Notes: generated from the letters alone by a model not told the origin. DNA of 64,000 nt from JAADHI01 sp964451325 (GCA_964451325.1 CAYVHO010000002.1:124001-188000); one strand, 5' to 3'. Counted from the first letter of the stretch, positions 18,168 through 28,011 are shown. Program-made: numbers and translations.

Positions 18168-19184
18168 TTGCCGAACACAGTAGAAAACGAAAGAATAGGA
18201 AAGAAGCGAATTGCCGTCACTGGCGCAACGGGTTTTCTCGGGAGCCATCTCACTGAGCGCTTTATTTCAGATGGCAATCAAGTCAAGATCTTCGTTCGAG
18301 ACCTTAAGAAAGCCGATGTTTTTGAAGGGCGGGTAGAAAAAATAGTGGTCGGTGATATTGCCGATCAAAACCGACTCAATGAATTGATGCAAGGGGTTGA
18401 TATTGCAATTCATTTGGTTTCAAATTTTCGTGTTGCCGCAGGCCCACCTGAGAGTTATCGAAAAATCAATGTAGAAGGAACAAAGGCCGCACTTCGTGCC
18501 GCCAGAGTCCAGGGCGTCAGACGCTTTGTCTACTGCTCGACCATCGGTGTCCACGGAAGTGTAAAAGACACTCCGGCGACCGAGAAGTCTCCCTATAATC
18601 CAGGCGATCTCTACCAGGAGACGAAAACAGAAGCGGAACAGTTTTGTCTGGCTGCATCCAAAGAAGAAGGGATGGAAATTGTCGTCGTGCGTCCCACCTC
18701 GCTTTATGGTCCAGGCGATATGCGTATGTTAAAAATGTTTAAAATGTTGGCGAAAAAAACATTTTTTACGGTTGGGCCTTGCAATGAAAATTTCCATGCG
18801 GTTTACATCGACGATATCGTTGAAGGTTTTCTCAAAGTCATCGAAACGCCGGGCATTAGCGGGGAAGTCTTTTTAATTGGCGGGCCCGAATATCTTCCGC
18901 TCAAAGCCTATATCAATACTGCTGCGGATGCCCTGAGTGCGCCACCGCCATTTTTACATTTCCCTTATTGGTTCTTTTATAGCGCCGCTGTGGTTTGTGA
19001 ATCGATTTGTGTCCCTTTTGGGATTGAGCCGCCCCTACACAGACGACGGGTTCGGTTTTTTAAAAATAATCGTGCATTTTCAATTAAAAAAGCGCAGGAC
19101 GTCCTGGGGTATCAAGCAAAAGTAAGCCTTAAAGAGGGGATGAAGCGCACGGTGGATTGGTATAGACAAAAGGGATTTTTATAA
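18168..19184 (+). CDS. NAD-dependent epimerase/dehydratase (extended SDR)
   Basis: An extended short-chain dehydrogenase of 338 aa. The nucleotide-binding motif is VTGATGFLGSHL, the active site is a Y-x3-K in DLYQETKTEAE with an upstream YCSTIG serine/threonine, and RPTSLYGPGD is the usual substrate-domain motif. The TTG start at 18168 is well supported by AGGAGG at 18155-18160. It probably epimerises or reduces a nucleotide sugar or a lipid-linked substrate; the exact substrate is not readable. Confidence 0.88.
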   Translation: MPNTVENERIGKKRIAVTGATGFLGSHLTERFISDGNQVKIFVRDLKKADVFEGRVEKIVVGDIADQNRLNELMQGVDIAIHLVSNFRVAAGPPESYRKINVEGTKAALRAARVQGVRRFVYCSTIGVHGSVKDTPATEKSPYNPGDLYQETKTEAEQFCLAASKEEGMEIVVVRPTSLYGPGDMRMLKMFKMLAKKTFFTVGPCNENFHAVYIDDIVEGFLKVIETPGISGEVFLIGGPEYLPLKAYINTAADALSAPPPFLHFPYWFFYSAAVVCESICVPFGIEPPLHRRRVRFFKNNRAFSIKKAQDVLGYQAKVSLKEGMKRTVDWYRQKGFL

Positions 19185-19222
19185 AACGCGTCTCGGGAAT
19201 GGATTGATTTGGCATTATCGGA

Positions 19223-20149
19223 ATGAATAAAAAAAACATCATCAAACTCTTTGTGAGTTTGGGGATTTTGACCCTACTCTTAGCAAGCATTGATATTACT
19301 TCACTTGGCAAGGTCATGCTCAACGTGGACCCGCTCTTTTTATCGATTGCGCTTGTTTTTGTTTTGAGTATTCGCTTTGTCATGGCCTACCGCTGGAAAG
19401 TTGTATTGCATTTTTATCGTATATTTCCAAAATTTTTGAATTTATTGTCGATTGTATTTATGAGTAACTCTGTCGGACAACTTTTACCCGGTGGCATCGG
19501 CGTTGATGTGGTTCGCAGTTATCAACTTTCAAAAGAGGAAGGTCTGGCCACTGAAATCGCGGCCTCCGTTTTTCTTGATCGTGTAATCGGACTATTTTCA
19601 ATGTTGCTGATTGCTTTTATCTCCTCTGTTTTTGGCGCAGTCTTGAATTCTGTCCCTCCGATTTATGCGCTTATCAGCGCGGGTTTGTTGGTAGGCTTTC
19701 TGGTCTTGTATGTGTTGCGAAACAAATTAACAGATTTAGGCTACACTCATATCAAGAGACAAGGGCGATTGAAGGGGGCTGTTCACGCCTTGAGTCGATT
19801 TGTTCAGTCCTTAGGTGCTGTGCGCTTACCTAAAGAGGCAATATTCAAGCTCTTGCTGCTCTCGGTCTCTGTACAGTTTATTCGAATCGTGATTTTTTTC
19901 ACTATTTTTTTGTCTCTAGGGGTACATCCAGAGTTTCTACTGTTTATGATCTTTATTCCTTTGTTGTTTATTGTGATGTTGATGCCCGTATCGATTGGCG
20001 GCTTAGGAATTCGAGAAGGAGCACTTTATTTATTTTTTAAGCAGTCGGGTGTTTCACTTGAAACCTGTACTGCCGCAGGTTTATCCTTTCATTTTCTGCA
20101 ACTCATTAGCTTATTGCCGGGAGTATTCTTATATCTTCTAAAAAAATAA
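19223..20149 (+). CDS. Lysylphosphatidylglycerol synthase TM-region (UPF0104) family membrane protein
   Basis: A 308-aa polytopic inner-membrane protein with about seven to eight helices. The NSVGQLLPGGIGVDVVRSYQ segment and the late MPVSIGGLGIREGALYLFF motif identify the UPF0104/LPG_synthase_TM family (YbhN/AglD-like). Members act as lipid or lipid-linked sugar flippases or accessory factors. In this cluster it could move a lipid-linked saccharide; inferred from context. Confidence 0.85.
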   Translation: MNKKNIIKLFVSLGILTLLLASIDITSLGKVMLNVDPLFLSIALVFVLSIRFVMAYRWKVVLHFYRIFPKFLNLLSIVFMSNSVGQLLPGGIGVDVVRSYQLSKEEGLATEIAASVFLDRVIGLFSMLLIAFISSVFGAVLNSVPPIYALISAGLLVGFLVLYVLRNKLTDLGYTHIKRQGRLKGAVHALSRFVQSLGAVRLPKEAIFKLLLLSVSVQFIRIVIFFTIFLSLGVHPEFLLFMIFIPLLFIVMLMPVSIGGLGIREGALYLFFKQSGVSLETCTAAGLSFHFLQLISLLPGVFLYLLKK

Positions 20150-20175
20150 AAAAGTTTTGCAAGACCTTCTCATTT

Positions 20176-21894
20176 TTGGGAAAGCGCCTATATGACTGTG
20201 CTTTCGTGCTCGTATTGCTCCTTCACTCAAATGTCTTTGCAGAATCGCCGCATATTGCATTATATGACGTCTTTGAGACGAGCATTTCCTCAGATCAGGA
20301 ATATCGCAACCCATTCGATTACAAGGAGGTCGCGCTCTCCGGTGAATTTGAATCACCGAAGGGTGAAATGTATCAAGTCAGTGGATTTTATGATGGTCTT
20401 TTCGACGAACGCCATGTTTGGCGGATACGCTTTATGCCCGACATGCCTGGTGAGTGGACATATCAACTCTTCCCCTTGGACGAAAAAGGTGCGCTTAAAT
20501 CCGGGACATTTACGGTTTCAGATCAAGCCGCGCACAAAGGCATTCGCGGCCATGTGAAGGTCGATCCAAAATATCCAAAATATTTGATTCATGATGATGG
20601 TTCACCGCATTACTGGGTGGGCGGAAAATGGATTGCAGCCCGAGATTACGGCCCTCGTACAAAAGAAGGAGAGGTCAATGCTGGCGTAGACCCCAGAAGT
20701 GAAGTCAGGATCGGTTGGAAGTCGGAGGAGCAACTCACTCAGTATTTAGACCTTTTAGTCGAGTACAAACATAATGGCATCCTGCTGAAAATTGCCCTCT
20801 ACCCCTTGGAAAAAGATGGTATTTCCTGGGATCTCGAATGGATCAGGCGAGGCGAATGGCTCGTCAAGGCAGCTGCGGACAGAGGTATTTATGTCCAGGT
20901 CAATTTCTTCGATACCTGGTCCCGGAATAAAGGCACCTGGTTTAAAAATCAGATGGACGGTACAAAACAGCCCTTCAATGTCTGGAAAGCGGGGGATGAA
21001 CACAAAAAACAAAACTACATCCAAACCATCGTCAGTCGTTTTGCCGCTTTTCCAAATGTATATTGGGAGCTCGGCAATGAAATGGAACACAAACCCAACT
21101 GCGGTTCTTGTTTTGTTGACTTAAGTAACCAATCTTATATTCCCTGGATTAAAGCAGCAGACCCCTATAAACTCCCCATCGGGCTTTCGGAGGAAATTTG
21201 GCGAGATGCCGATGTCGATATCGGCTTTCTTCACCAAGCGAATAAACTGGATGCTGCAAGCTGGACGAAGCCAGTCATGATGAATGAATTGGTGCGTTAC
21301 GAACGTCCACCTTCTCTATTCCGAGATCTATTAAAAAAATCCCCAAAGTTTATCCGAAGAACCTATAAAAAAATTTTTGGAAGAGATACGCTTCGTGGTT
21401 TATGGCACGACGATGCAATGAATGCACCCGATTTACGCTTCGCCTATCGCAGAACCTTTTGGGCCGTCTTTGTGCTCGGGGGGACGGGCAGCAGCGAGGC
21501 CACCTGGCTCTATATTGATGCGCCGTATAGTACTGCAGTCCGGCATGTGATGCGTGATCATATGCACCTTGCTACTGTCGTTGAAAAATATGCACCCATT
21601 TTAAATCAAATGACGCTGATTGAGGGATTTGTAACAAAGGGACCGACAAAGGCCGTGACAAGAGGACTTAAAGGACAAGTCTATCTGAGCTACTTTGATG
21701 CCGGGTATGAAACGGATATTGATGCGAGTCAGCTTGTCTTGAATTTGCCTGAGGGACACTATACTGCCTCATGGTATGACACCCGCTTGGGTTCTTCCAG
21801 GAGTGTTGACCTTGAAGTGTCATCCAGAAGGACATCACTTCAAGCTCCGGCTTTTAACGAGGATATTGTGCTTATTATTGAGCGGAAGCCCTGA
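20176..21894 (+). CDS. DUF5060/DUF4038-like secreted glycoside hydrolase
   Basis: A 572-aa protein with an N-terminal signal peptide (CAFVLVLLLHSNVFAE). A DUF5060-like beta-sandwich follows (ALYDVFETSI; FMPDMPGEWTYQLF), then a TIM-barrel glycosidase-like core with candidate acidic residues in VYWELGNEME and MMNELVRYERP, and a C-terminal beta domain (SWYDTRLGSSRSVDLEV). It probably trims or remodels the exported glycan. The start is uncertain: TTG 20176 is the only standard start codon before the signal peptide, and no good ribosome binding site is seen. Confidence 0.78.
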   Translation: MGKRLYDCAFVLVLLLHSNVFAESPHIALYDVFETSISSDQEYRNPFDYKEVALSGEFESPKGEMYQVSGFYDGLFDERHVWRIRFMPDMPGEWTYQLFPLDEKGALKSGTFTVSDQAAHKGIRGHVKVDPKYPKYLIHDDGSPHYWVGGKWIAARDYGPRTKEGEVNAGVDPRSEVRIGWKSEEQLTQYLDLLVEYKHNGILLKIALYPLEKDGISWDLEWIRRGEWLVKAAADRGIYVQVNFFDTWSRNKGTWFKNQMDGTKQPFNVWKAGDEHKKQNYIQTIVSRFAAFPNVYWELGNEMEHKPNCGSCFVDLSNQSYIPWIKAADPYKLPIGLSEEIWRDADVDIGFLHQANKLDAASWTKPVMMNELVRYERPPSLFRDLLKKSPKFIRRTYKKIFGRDTLRGLWHDDAMNAPDLRFAYRRTFWAVFVLGGTGSSEATWLYIDAPYSTAVRHVMRDHMHLATVVEKYAPILNQMTLIEGFVTKGPTKAVTRGLKGQVYLSYFDAGYETDIDASQLVLNLPEGHYTASWYDTRLGSSRSVDLEVSSRRTSLQAPAFNEDIVLIIERKP

Positions 21895-21939
21895 GGCCGT
21901 TTACCCTATGACTCGGAATAAAATGACGAGGTTCTACAG

Positions 21940-22587
21940 ATGAAGACCCCAGGTAAAGAAAAAAATATTGTTTGGCACCATGCAACCGTTACGAGAAAAA
22001 GAAGGGAAGCGCAGAACCGCCATAGAAGTGTTATTTTATGGTTTACGGGTCTTTCTTCCGCAGGCAAATCAACGCTTGCCCATGCGCTGGAAGAACAACT
22101 TCACCAGGGCGGGTGCCGAACCTTTGTTTTTGATGGAGACAATGTCAGACATGGTCTCTGCAAAGATCTTGGGTTTTCTGAGGCAGATCGGCACGAAAAT
22201 ATCCGTCGTGTCGGGGAGATGGCAAAACTATTTATTGAAACGGGTGTGATTGCCTTAACGGCATTTATTTCTCCTTTCAAAGCAGATCGCGAGCAAGTGA
22301 GGCAACTCGTTCCGGAAGGGGATTTTATTGAAGTTTATTGCAAATGTTCATTGGCCGTTTGTGAAACAAGGGATCCAAAAGGGCTTTATCAGCGTGCCAG
22401 ATTGGGTGAAATCAAGAACTTTACCGGTATTAACTCGCCCTACGAAACCCCGGAAAATCCCGAACTGGTTGTAGACACGGAAAGCTTGACACTAGAGAAA
22501 AGCGTTCAGTGCGTGATGAGGTTTCTGAATGAGAAACGGATTGTCCACTTATCTAAAAAACCAGAAGAAAATGCTCAGCAAAAATAG
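21940..22587 (+). CDS. cysC: Adenylylsulfate (APS) kinase
   Basis: The enzyme phosphorylates APS with ATP to give PAPS, the sulfate donor for sulfotransferases. The P-loop is GLSSAGKST, and the conserved DGDNVRHGLCKDLGFS and ENIRRVGEMAKLF segments bind APS. The length of 215 aa is normal for a stand-alone CysC. No ATP sulfurylase gene is nearby. With the sulfotransferase at 13333 it forms a local sulfation module. Confidence 0.94.
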   Translation: MKTPGKEKNIVWHHATVTRKRREAQNRHRSVILWFTGLSSAGKSTLAHALEEQLHQGGCRTFVFDGDNVRHGLCKDLGFSEADRHENIRRVGEMAKLFIETGVIALTAFISPFKADREQVRQLVPEGDFIEVYCKCSLAVCETRDPKGLYQRARLGEIKNFTGINSPYETPENPELVVDTESLTLEKSVQCVMRFLNEKRIVHLSKKPEENAQQK

Positions 22588-22666
22588 AGGCTTCGTGAAA
22601 TATTGATCCTTAGACCTCAATAGATTCACTTAGGTTTAAACAACAGACATCAGGTAAGCGTACTCA

Positions 22667-24481
22667 ATGAAAAAACTACAAGAAGTTATCGCACAAAAAG
22701 AAATTAAAGGTATTTCCGACTATTTTACACTATACAGACGTCTCAATAAGCTCTGCCAAGAAAGAGAACCCTCTTATGACAAAGCGCTGAACATCGCGAT
22801 TTTATCGAGTTTTACAAGTAACGGCATCAAAGAATCACTCTATGTAAAATGTTGTGCTTTAGGCATTTTTCCAAAAATCTATGTCGCTGAGTACAAACAA
22901 TATACTCAGGAAATCTTGAATCCGGAAAGTGAATTCTATCAATCCTCTCCAAACCTGGTCATTCTTTTTATTGATGCCATGACCCTTTGGGGTGAGGATT
23001 TTTTTCAAGCCTATCGAAGATCTGATGAATCAAGAAGAACCTGGGTTTCAGAAAATGGGGATGAAATTGAGTTCCTCATCGAAAAAATAAAAACACATTC
23101 TTCCGCTAAGATATTAGTCCATAATTTGGCTGTACCGGAATATTCCCCGCTGGGTATTCTTGAAAATAAACAAGGTTTTGGTTTTTTTGAAGCCACAGAA
23201 ACACTCAATCGCAAGTTACGGGAAGCCTATAAAACAGATCCGCAGGTCTTTGTTTTTGACTACGATGCTTTCTGTTCCAAGATCGGGAAACAGAACATTG
23301 TTGATCATAAAATGTACTATATCGGAGACATGAAGTTGCGTTTAAGCCATATGCCGACCTTAACGGAGGCCTACCTGCCTTATATTAAAGCGATGATGTC
23401 GATGACAAAAAAATGTCTTGTATTAGATCTCGACAATACATTGTGGGGAGGGGTGATTGGTGAGGATGGCTTGGAAGGAATCAAACTCGGCCCGACGCCT
23501 GAAGGAAGACCTTTTTTGGAATTTCAACACTATATTATTTCTCTTTTTGACCGTGGGGTCATCCTTGCCATCAATAGTAAAAATAATTTTGAAGATGCCA
23601 TCAAGGTCATTCGAGAACACCCGGATATGGTTTTAAGAGAAAAACATTTTGCGGCAATGCGGATCAACTGGGATGACAAGATTTCAAACATACAATCTAT
23701 CGCGGAAGAAATCAATATCGGCCTGGGAAGTCTTGTGTTTCTTGACGATGATAAATTAAATCAGGAAATGGTTCGGACTGCGTGTCCTGGGGTACTGGTA
23801 CCCATTCTACCGGAGGATCCTTCGTTATATCTAAAAACACTGATGGATATTGATGACTTTAATAGTCTGCATCTCACCGATGAAGATAAAAATAAAGGAC
23901 AGATGTATGCCGCTCAAAAAAGAAGAAAAGAAATAAAAAAAACCACGACAGACCTGAGTCAGTATCTGAAACAATTGAAGACAAAAGTGACCATCGAAAA
24001 AGCCAACTCTTTTACAATCCCACGCATTTCACAACTGACTCAGAAAACAAACCAGTTCAACATGACAACAAAACGATATCTTGAAGAAGAAATTAAAGCA
24101 CTTGCGATGCGGGAAGACATGATGGTCCTGTCATTAAAGGCTGAGGATAAATTTGGCGACAATGGCATCACCGGGGTTGCAATTGTAAAAAAAGGATCCG
24201 AACGCTGGGAAATAGATAGCTTTTTGTTGAGTTGCCGAGTCCTTGGCAGAAAAATTGAAGAAACATTCGTCGCCTATATTATCGAAAAAGCAAAAAAGGA
24301 ACAGGCTCTTATTCTACTTGGCACATTTGTCCCGACTCAGAAAAATGTGCCCGCACGGGGATTTTTTGAACGCGTAGGGTTTTGTAAATCTGAAAATAAT
24401 GATGACCGAGAAATTTCAGAATACGACCTCAATAAGAAGTGTCCATATCCAGATTTTATTCAACTCATAAGGAAAGATTAA
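22667..24481 (+). CDS. FkbH-type HAD-IIIC phosphatase/acyl-loading protein
   Basis: A 604-aa FkbH-family protein. The N-terminal 240 residues resemble an SGNH-like domain, the central HAD domain has CLVLDLDNTLWGGVIGEDG with the two catalytic Asp, and the C-terminus (DKFGDNGITGVAIVK; RGFFERVGF) is GNAT-like. Characterised relatives in polyketide pathways take 1,3-bisphosphoglycerate, remove phosphate and load the glyceryl group onto an acyl carrier protein. The ACP gene 4 bp downstream makes such a loading role plausible here; the true substrate is unknown. Confidence 0.88.
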   Translation: MKKLQEVIAQKEIKGISDYFTLYRRLNKLCQEREPSYDKALNIAILSSFTSNGIKESLYVKCCALGIFPKIYVAEYKQYTQEILNPESEFYQSSPNLVILFIDAMTLWGEDFFQAYRRSDESRRTWVSENGDEIEFLIEKIKTHSSAKILVHNLAVPEYSPLGILENKQGFGFFEATETLNRKLREAYKTDPQVFVFDYDAFCSKIGKQNIVDHKMYYIGDMKLRLSHMPTLTEAYLPYIKAMMSMTKKCLVLDLDNTLWGGVIGEDGLEGIKLGPTPEGRPFLEFQHYIISLFDRGVILAINSKNNFEDAIKVIREHPDMVLREKHFAAMRINWDDKISNIQSIAEEINIGLGSLVFLDDDKLNQEMVRTACPGVLVPILPEDPSLYLKTLMDIDDFNSLHLTDEDKNKGQMYAAQKRRKEIKKTTTDLSQYLKQLKTKVTIEKANSFTIPRISQLTQKTNQFNMTTKRYLEEEIKALAMREDMMVLSLKAEDKFGDNGITGVAIVKKGSERWEIDSFLLSCRVLGRKIEETFVAYIIEKAKKEQALILLGTFVPTQKNVPARGFFERVGFCKSENNDDREISEYDLNKKCPYPDFIQLIRKD

Positions 24482-24484
24482 ACG

Positions 24485-24721
24485 ATGAAGAGACTGAAAG
24501 AAGTGCTCGCAGATGTCCTAGAAATAGACGAAGCATCAATTACTGATGATACTGCACCCGATAATGTAGACACATGGGATTCCATGAATGGATTGGTCCT
24601 GGTGACCGAATTAGAGGCAAAGTTCAATATCAAATTCAAAATGGAAGAAGTCACCTCTGTAAAGTGTGTCGGAGATATTAAAGCGGCGTTGCAAAACCAC
24701 GGTGTTGTCTTCAAGAAATAA
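24485..24721 (+). CDS. Acyl carrier protein
   Basis: A 78-aa phosphopantetheine carrier. The attachment serine is in the DTWDSMNGLVLV motif, and acidic helix residues (ATVDEASITDD-like start, LEAKFNIKF) follow the ACP pattern. It starts 4 bp after the FkbH gene, so the two form a unit. It is likely a dedicated carrier for the glycan-decorating acyl group rather than the fatty-acid ACP. Confidence 0.92.
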   Translation: MKRLKEVLADVLEIDEASITDDTAPDNVDTWDSMNGLVLVTELEAKFNIKFKMEEVTSVKCVGDIKAALQNHGVVFKK

Positions 24722-24788
24722 TACAGCTCAGTACCCGCCTTCACTTGGGGCCTAATGTCCATCCCTGGAAAAATGAGAGGACTTTAAA

Positions 24789-25229
24789 GTGGAACAAAAG
24801 AAGCCTTCTGCGGCCCATTTGGATTTTTCCGACATTCAAGTGGGGGCAAGCTACACCTTCACAAAAATAATCTCTGAAAAAGAAGTTAATCAATTTGCAC
24901 AGATCACGGGTGATTTCAATCCACTGCATTGCGATCCCGCTTATGGAAAACAAACAAAATTTAAAAAAAATATTGCCCACGGTATGCTCGTAGGCTCTCT
25001 TTTTTCTACACTGGTTGGCATGTACTGTCCTGGAAGAAGCTGTCTTTATCTCAGTCAAACCCTAAAATTTAAACGTCCCATTTTTTTTGGTGACCAGCTC
25101 GTGGTCAAGGGAGTCGTTACCAGTAAGAGTGACAGTGTGAAAATTCTTACGATCAAAACAGAAATCATTGTTAATAAAGAAATCGCAGTGAGTGGCGAAG
25201 CAAAAGTAACGACTTTGGAGCATGTTTAA
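24789..25229 (+). CDS. MaoC-like hot-dog dehydratase
   Basis: A 146-aa MaoC/R-hydratase family protein. The hydratase signature is FAQITGDFNPLHCDPAYG with the catalytic Asp and His, followed by AHGMLVGSLFS. It would hydrate or dehydrate an acyl thioester between the ACP-loading and reductase steps. The GTG start at 24789 follows GAGAGGA. It overlaps no upstream gene, and its end lies just before the SDR start. Confidence 0.9.
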   Translation: MEQKKPSAAHLDFSDIQVGASYTFTKIISEKEVNQFAQITGDFNPLHCDPAYGKQTKFKKNIAHGMLVGSLFSTLVGMYCPGRSCLYLSQTLKFKRPIFFGDQLVVKGVVTSKSDSVKILTIKTEIIVNKEIAVSGEAKVTTLEHV

Positions 25230-25230
25230 A

Positions 25231-25998
25231 ATGTCGCAGGTGGTTCTTGTCATTGGCGGTAGTGGGGGGATCGGATCGGCAACGACGAAATATTTTTCGG
25301 AACAGGGTGCAAAAACATTTTTGACCTATTTCAACAATGAAGAACAAGCACAACAGATCAAAGACCGTCTTAGAAACTGCGAGACAATCAAATGTGACAT
25401 TCGAAATGAAAATGACGTCAATGCGATGGTTTCAAAAATTATAAAAATAGACACCAGGATTGATGTTGTTATCAATTGTGTAACGAGCCCGCTCAAACTC
25501 AAAACCTTTGATCGCATGAGCGCTCAAGAATGTTTTGAAGACCTTGAAGTCATTTTACATGGGGGAATTTTGATCGCAAAAGCGGTGCTCCCTCATATGA
25601 AAAAACGACGGGCCGGGACAATGGTAAATTTGTTATCGACGGTTATTTCGGGAACACCACCCGTTAGGATGACCTCATATGTGATTGCGAAATATGGCTT
25701 ATTGGGTTTAAGCAAATCGCTTGCAAGCGAAGTGGGGCGATTCAATATTAAGGTACTTGGGCTTTCCCCGACCTTCGTCGAAACAGAACTGCTTAAAAAT
25801 TTTCCCGGAAAACTCTTAGAAATGGAAAAGGAAAAACAAGAAGAAAAAACACTCTTGCAGCCGGAAGATATTGCGCGTGCGATTTGGCAAATAACACAAA
25901 ATGCTGAGAGATATCCCAATGGCGAAAACATCCATATCCGGACAAAAAAAGATATTTTAAATATGGAAACCGTCCTTGAGCAAGGAAACGATCAATGA
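25231..25998 (+). CDS. Short-chain dehydrogenase/reductase (FabG-like)
   Basis: A classical SDR of about 255 aa. The cofactor motif is VIGGSGGIGSATTKYF, and the catalytic residues are in NLLSTVISG and SYVIAKYGLLGLSKS (Y-x3-K). Start ATG 25231 is preferred because GGAG at 25217-25220 is 10 nt upstream; ATG 25222 would sit 1 nt after it. The enzyme probably reduces a 3-oxoacyl-ACP or similar intermediate. The ATGA overlap with the next gene indicates coupling. Confidence 0.9.
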   Translation: MSQVVLVIGGSGGIGSATTKYFSEQGAKTFLTYFNNEEQAQQIKDRLRNCETIKCDIRNENDVNAMVSKIIKIDTRIDVVINCVTSPLKLKTFDRMSAQECFEDLEVILHGGILIAKAVLPHMKKRRAGTMVNLLSTVISGTPPVRMTSYVIAKYGLLGLSKSLASEVGRFNIKVLGLSPTFVETELLKNFPGKLLEMEKEKQEEKTLLQPEDIARAIWQITQNAERYPNGENIHIRTKKDILNMETVLEQGNDQ

Positions 25999-26522
25999 AA
26001 ATAATGAAATTATTACGAAGATTCCTGATCCCGGGATCATTCATCACGCTGATTTATCTCATTAAATACCGATGCATGATTAGCCCAAAGGCTGAGGTTG
26101 AATTGAGTCCCTTCCTCATTTTCGGGAAAAAAACAGTCATCAGTTCTTTTTGCAAAATTAAGGCTTCCGGTGGCCCCTTGACCATTGGTTCAAATGTTTC
26201 TATCGGGACCTCTTGTTTTATTTCATCCAGCACAAAAGGTGTTGAGATCGGAAATGATTGTTTAATCGGTCCAAATGTTTCAATCATTGGAAATAAATAT
26301 AAATACGACAAACTTGAGACACCGATCTGCATGCAAGAAAAAACATCTGAGGGCATCCAAATTGGGAAAAATGTATGGGTCGGAGCAGGGACGGTAATCA
26401 TTGATGGGGCAAAAATTGGAGACAACGTAATTATTGGACCTAATTCGGTGGTGACAAAATCAATTCCGAACAATGCAATTGCACAGGGCAACCCTGCCAA
26501 AACAATTTTTATTAGAAGATAG
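25995..26522 (+). CDS. Hexapeptide-repeat acyltransferase
   Basis: A 175-aa left-handed beta-helix acyltransferase (WbbJ/maltose acetyltransferase-like). It shows repeated hexapeptides (LTIGSNVSIGTSCFIS; VEIGNDCLIGPNVSI; IQIGKNVWVGAGTVIIDGA; AKIGDNVIIGPNSVV). It probably transfers the acyl group made by the preceding FkbH, ACP, MaoC and SDR proteins onto a sugar. It is the last gene of the plus-strand run and faces the M48 peptidase gene convergently with a 19-bp gap and no clear terminator. Confidence 0.88.
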   Translation: MKIMKLLRRFLIPGSFITLIYLIKYRCMISPKAEVELSPFLIFGKKTVISSFCKIKASGGPLTIGSNVSIGTSCFISSSTKGVEIGNDCLIGPNVSIIGNKYKYDKLETPICMQEKTSEGIQIGKNVWVGAGTVIIDGAKIGDNVIIGPNSVVTKSIPNNAIAQGNPAKTIFIRR

Positions 26523-26541
26523 AAACACGGGCACCCAAGGA

Positions 26542-28011
26542 TTACACGCCGTGAAGGGCGATCTCGTCCATTTCTCGTTTTGTGATAAAGGCCAGGGGAC
26601 TGCGGTCATCTAAAAGACTCAGGGCACTTTGAAAGTTTAGCATGGCTTTTTCAGGTTCGAGTTTTAAACGATGGTAGCGCCCCAAATAAAATTTCTCTTT
26701 GGCCGGGATTTTAATGGCGTAATAGGAGCGTGCCAATTGAAGGGAAATGAAGGCATGATCTGGCGCTCTATTTTTTGCAGATTCCAGATATTTGACCGCC
26801 GCTTTATGATCTGATTCAGACTGCGCGATCATGCCCAAAACAAGATAAGGAATTGCATGATCCTCCGAAAGACGGATGCTTTCTAAGGCCGCCGCTTTGG
26901 CTAAATCAGCCTTTTGCAACTGCATCCACACATTCGAAAGATCCGCATGATAGATTGCCTGAGTCGGATCGGCCTGAATCGCAGCTTCATAACCTCTACT
27001 GGCCGCCTGAAGCTCACCCCTGCGAGAGGCCGCCAAGGCCGATAAATAGTACTTTCGCCCAAGCACTGCCCCCACTTCGGAGGATTCTTCTTCATCACTC
27101 AGACCTTCAGAAAGAAACGTTTTATCGTCAACACCGAGGATAGCACGCAAGCGCCCCCAGTCTTTGCGCCAATCTACCGTGGGACGATTAGAGTTCTTCT
27201 TTTTTGGGGGTAAATCTTTCATCAAGGTCTCAACCATGAAGCGGCGCTCACTCAAGCCCGGATGGGTCGAAAAATAGGGGGGTTGAGATCCTCGTGTAAA
27301 ACCCGCATAAAACGAGAGGGTCTCAAAAAATTCAGCGAGGCCCAAGGGATTATAGTCTGTCAGCTTCAAATACTTGATGGCAAAAAGATCTGCATCTTCT
27401 TCATTTTTCCGGCTAAACTTGAGTTGAGTAGAGATGTTAATGCCTGAGCCGATGACCCCTGCTGCGCCAATATTTTGACCCGTAAGTCCGGCCAAAATCA
27501 AAGAGGCCATCGTCGCCAGGTTTATGGCAGAAATCTTTTTTTGATCCTTAAAAAAGTGATCCCGCTGCACATGAGCAATTTCATGGGCCACCACTCCCGC
27601 TAATGCATCAACCGAGCCCAATTCCTTCAACAAGCCGTCAAAAAAGAAGATATATCCACCTGGGACAGCAAAGGCATTGAGCTGATTTTGACGCACGACA
27701 AAAAAGTGAAAGTTTGCAGGATCTTCTCCCATTGCCTCAAGAATCTCTTTCCCGATACGATTAACCTGGCCCACGACTTCATAATCGGTGACAAATTCAT
27801 ATTCTTTTAGAGCCGCGTGTATAAACTGCCGTCCGATGTCTTTTCTTTTGCTGGGAGGTGGTGCCTGAGGCACATAAGGTTTTGAGATGGTTTTGGCCTG
27901 GGATTCTGTCGATCCTGAGGGAGGCTCAGAAGAAATAGGCACACCCGAACACGCCGTAAAGAAAACAAGAAATATGATGATGATTTTTTTCATAGAATTA
28001 GACGAAGGCAC
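26542..28011 (-). CDS. M48-family metalloprotease lipoprotein with TPR domain (BepA-like)
   Basis: A periplasmic zinc protease of up to 489 aa. The lipobox is FFTAC near the N-terminus, the zinc motif HEIAH lies in VVAHEIAHVQRDH, the third ligand is the Glu of NEEDADLFAIKY, and TPR-like repeats fill the C-terminal half. BepA relatives survey outer-membrane protein assembly and LPS transport. The start may be GTG 28011 or, giving a more typical signal peptide (MKKIIIIFLVFFTAC), ATG 27993. Confidence 0.88.
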   Translation of the reverse strand: MPSSNSMKKIIIIFLVFFTACSGVPISSEPPSGSTESQAKTISKPYVPQAPPPSKRKDIGRQFIHAALKEYEFVTDYEVVGQVNRIGKEILEAMGEDPANFHFFVVRQNQLNAFAVPGGYIFFFDGLLKELGSVDALAGVVAHEIAHVQRDHFFKDQKKISAINLATMASLILAGLTGQNIGAAGVIGSGINISTQLKFSRKNEEDADLFAIKYLKLTDYNPLGLAEFFETLSFYAGFTRGSQPPYFSTHPGLSERRFMVETLMKDLPPKKKNSNRPTVDWRKDWGRLRAILGVDDKTFLSEGLSDEEESSEVGAVLGRKYYLSALAASRRGELQAASRGYEAAIQADPTQAIYHADLSNVWMQLQKADLAKAAALESIRLSEDHAIPYLVLGMIAQSESDHKAAVKYLESAKNRAPDHAFISLQLARSYYAIKIPAKEKFYLGRYHRLKLEPEKAMLNFQSALSLLDDRSPLAFITKREMDEIALHGV

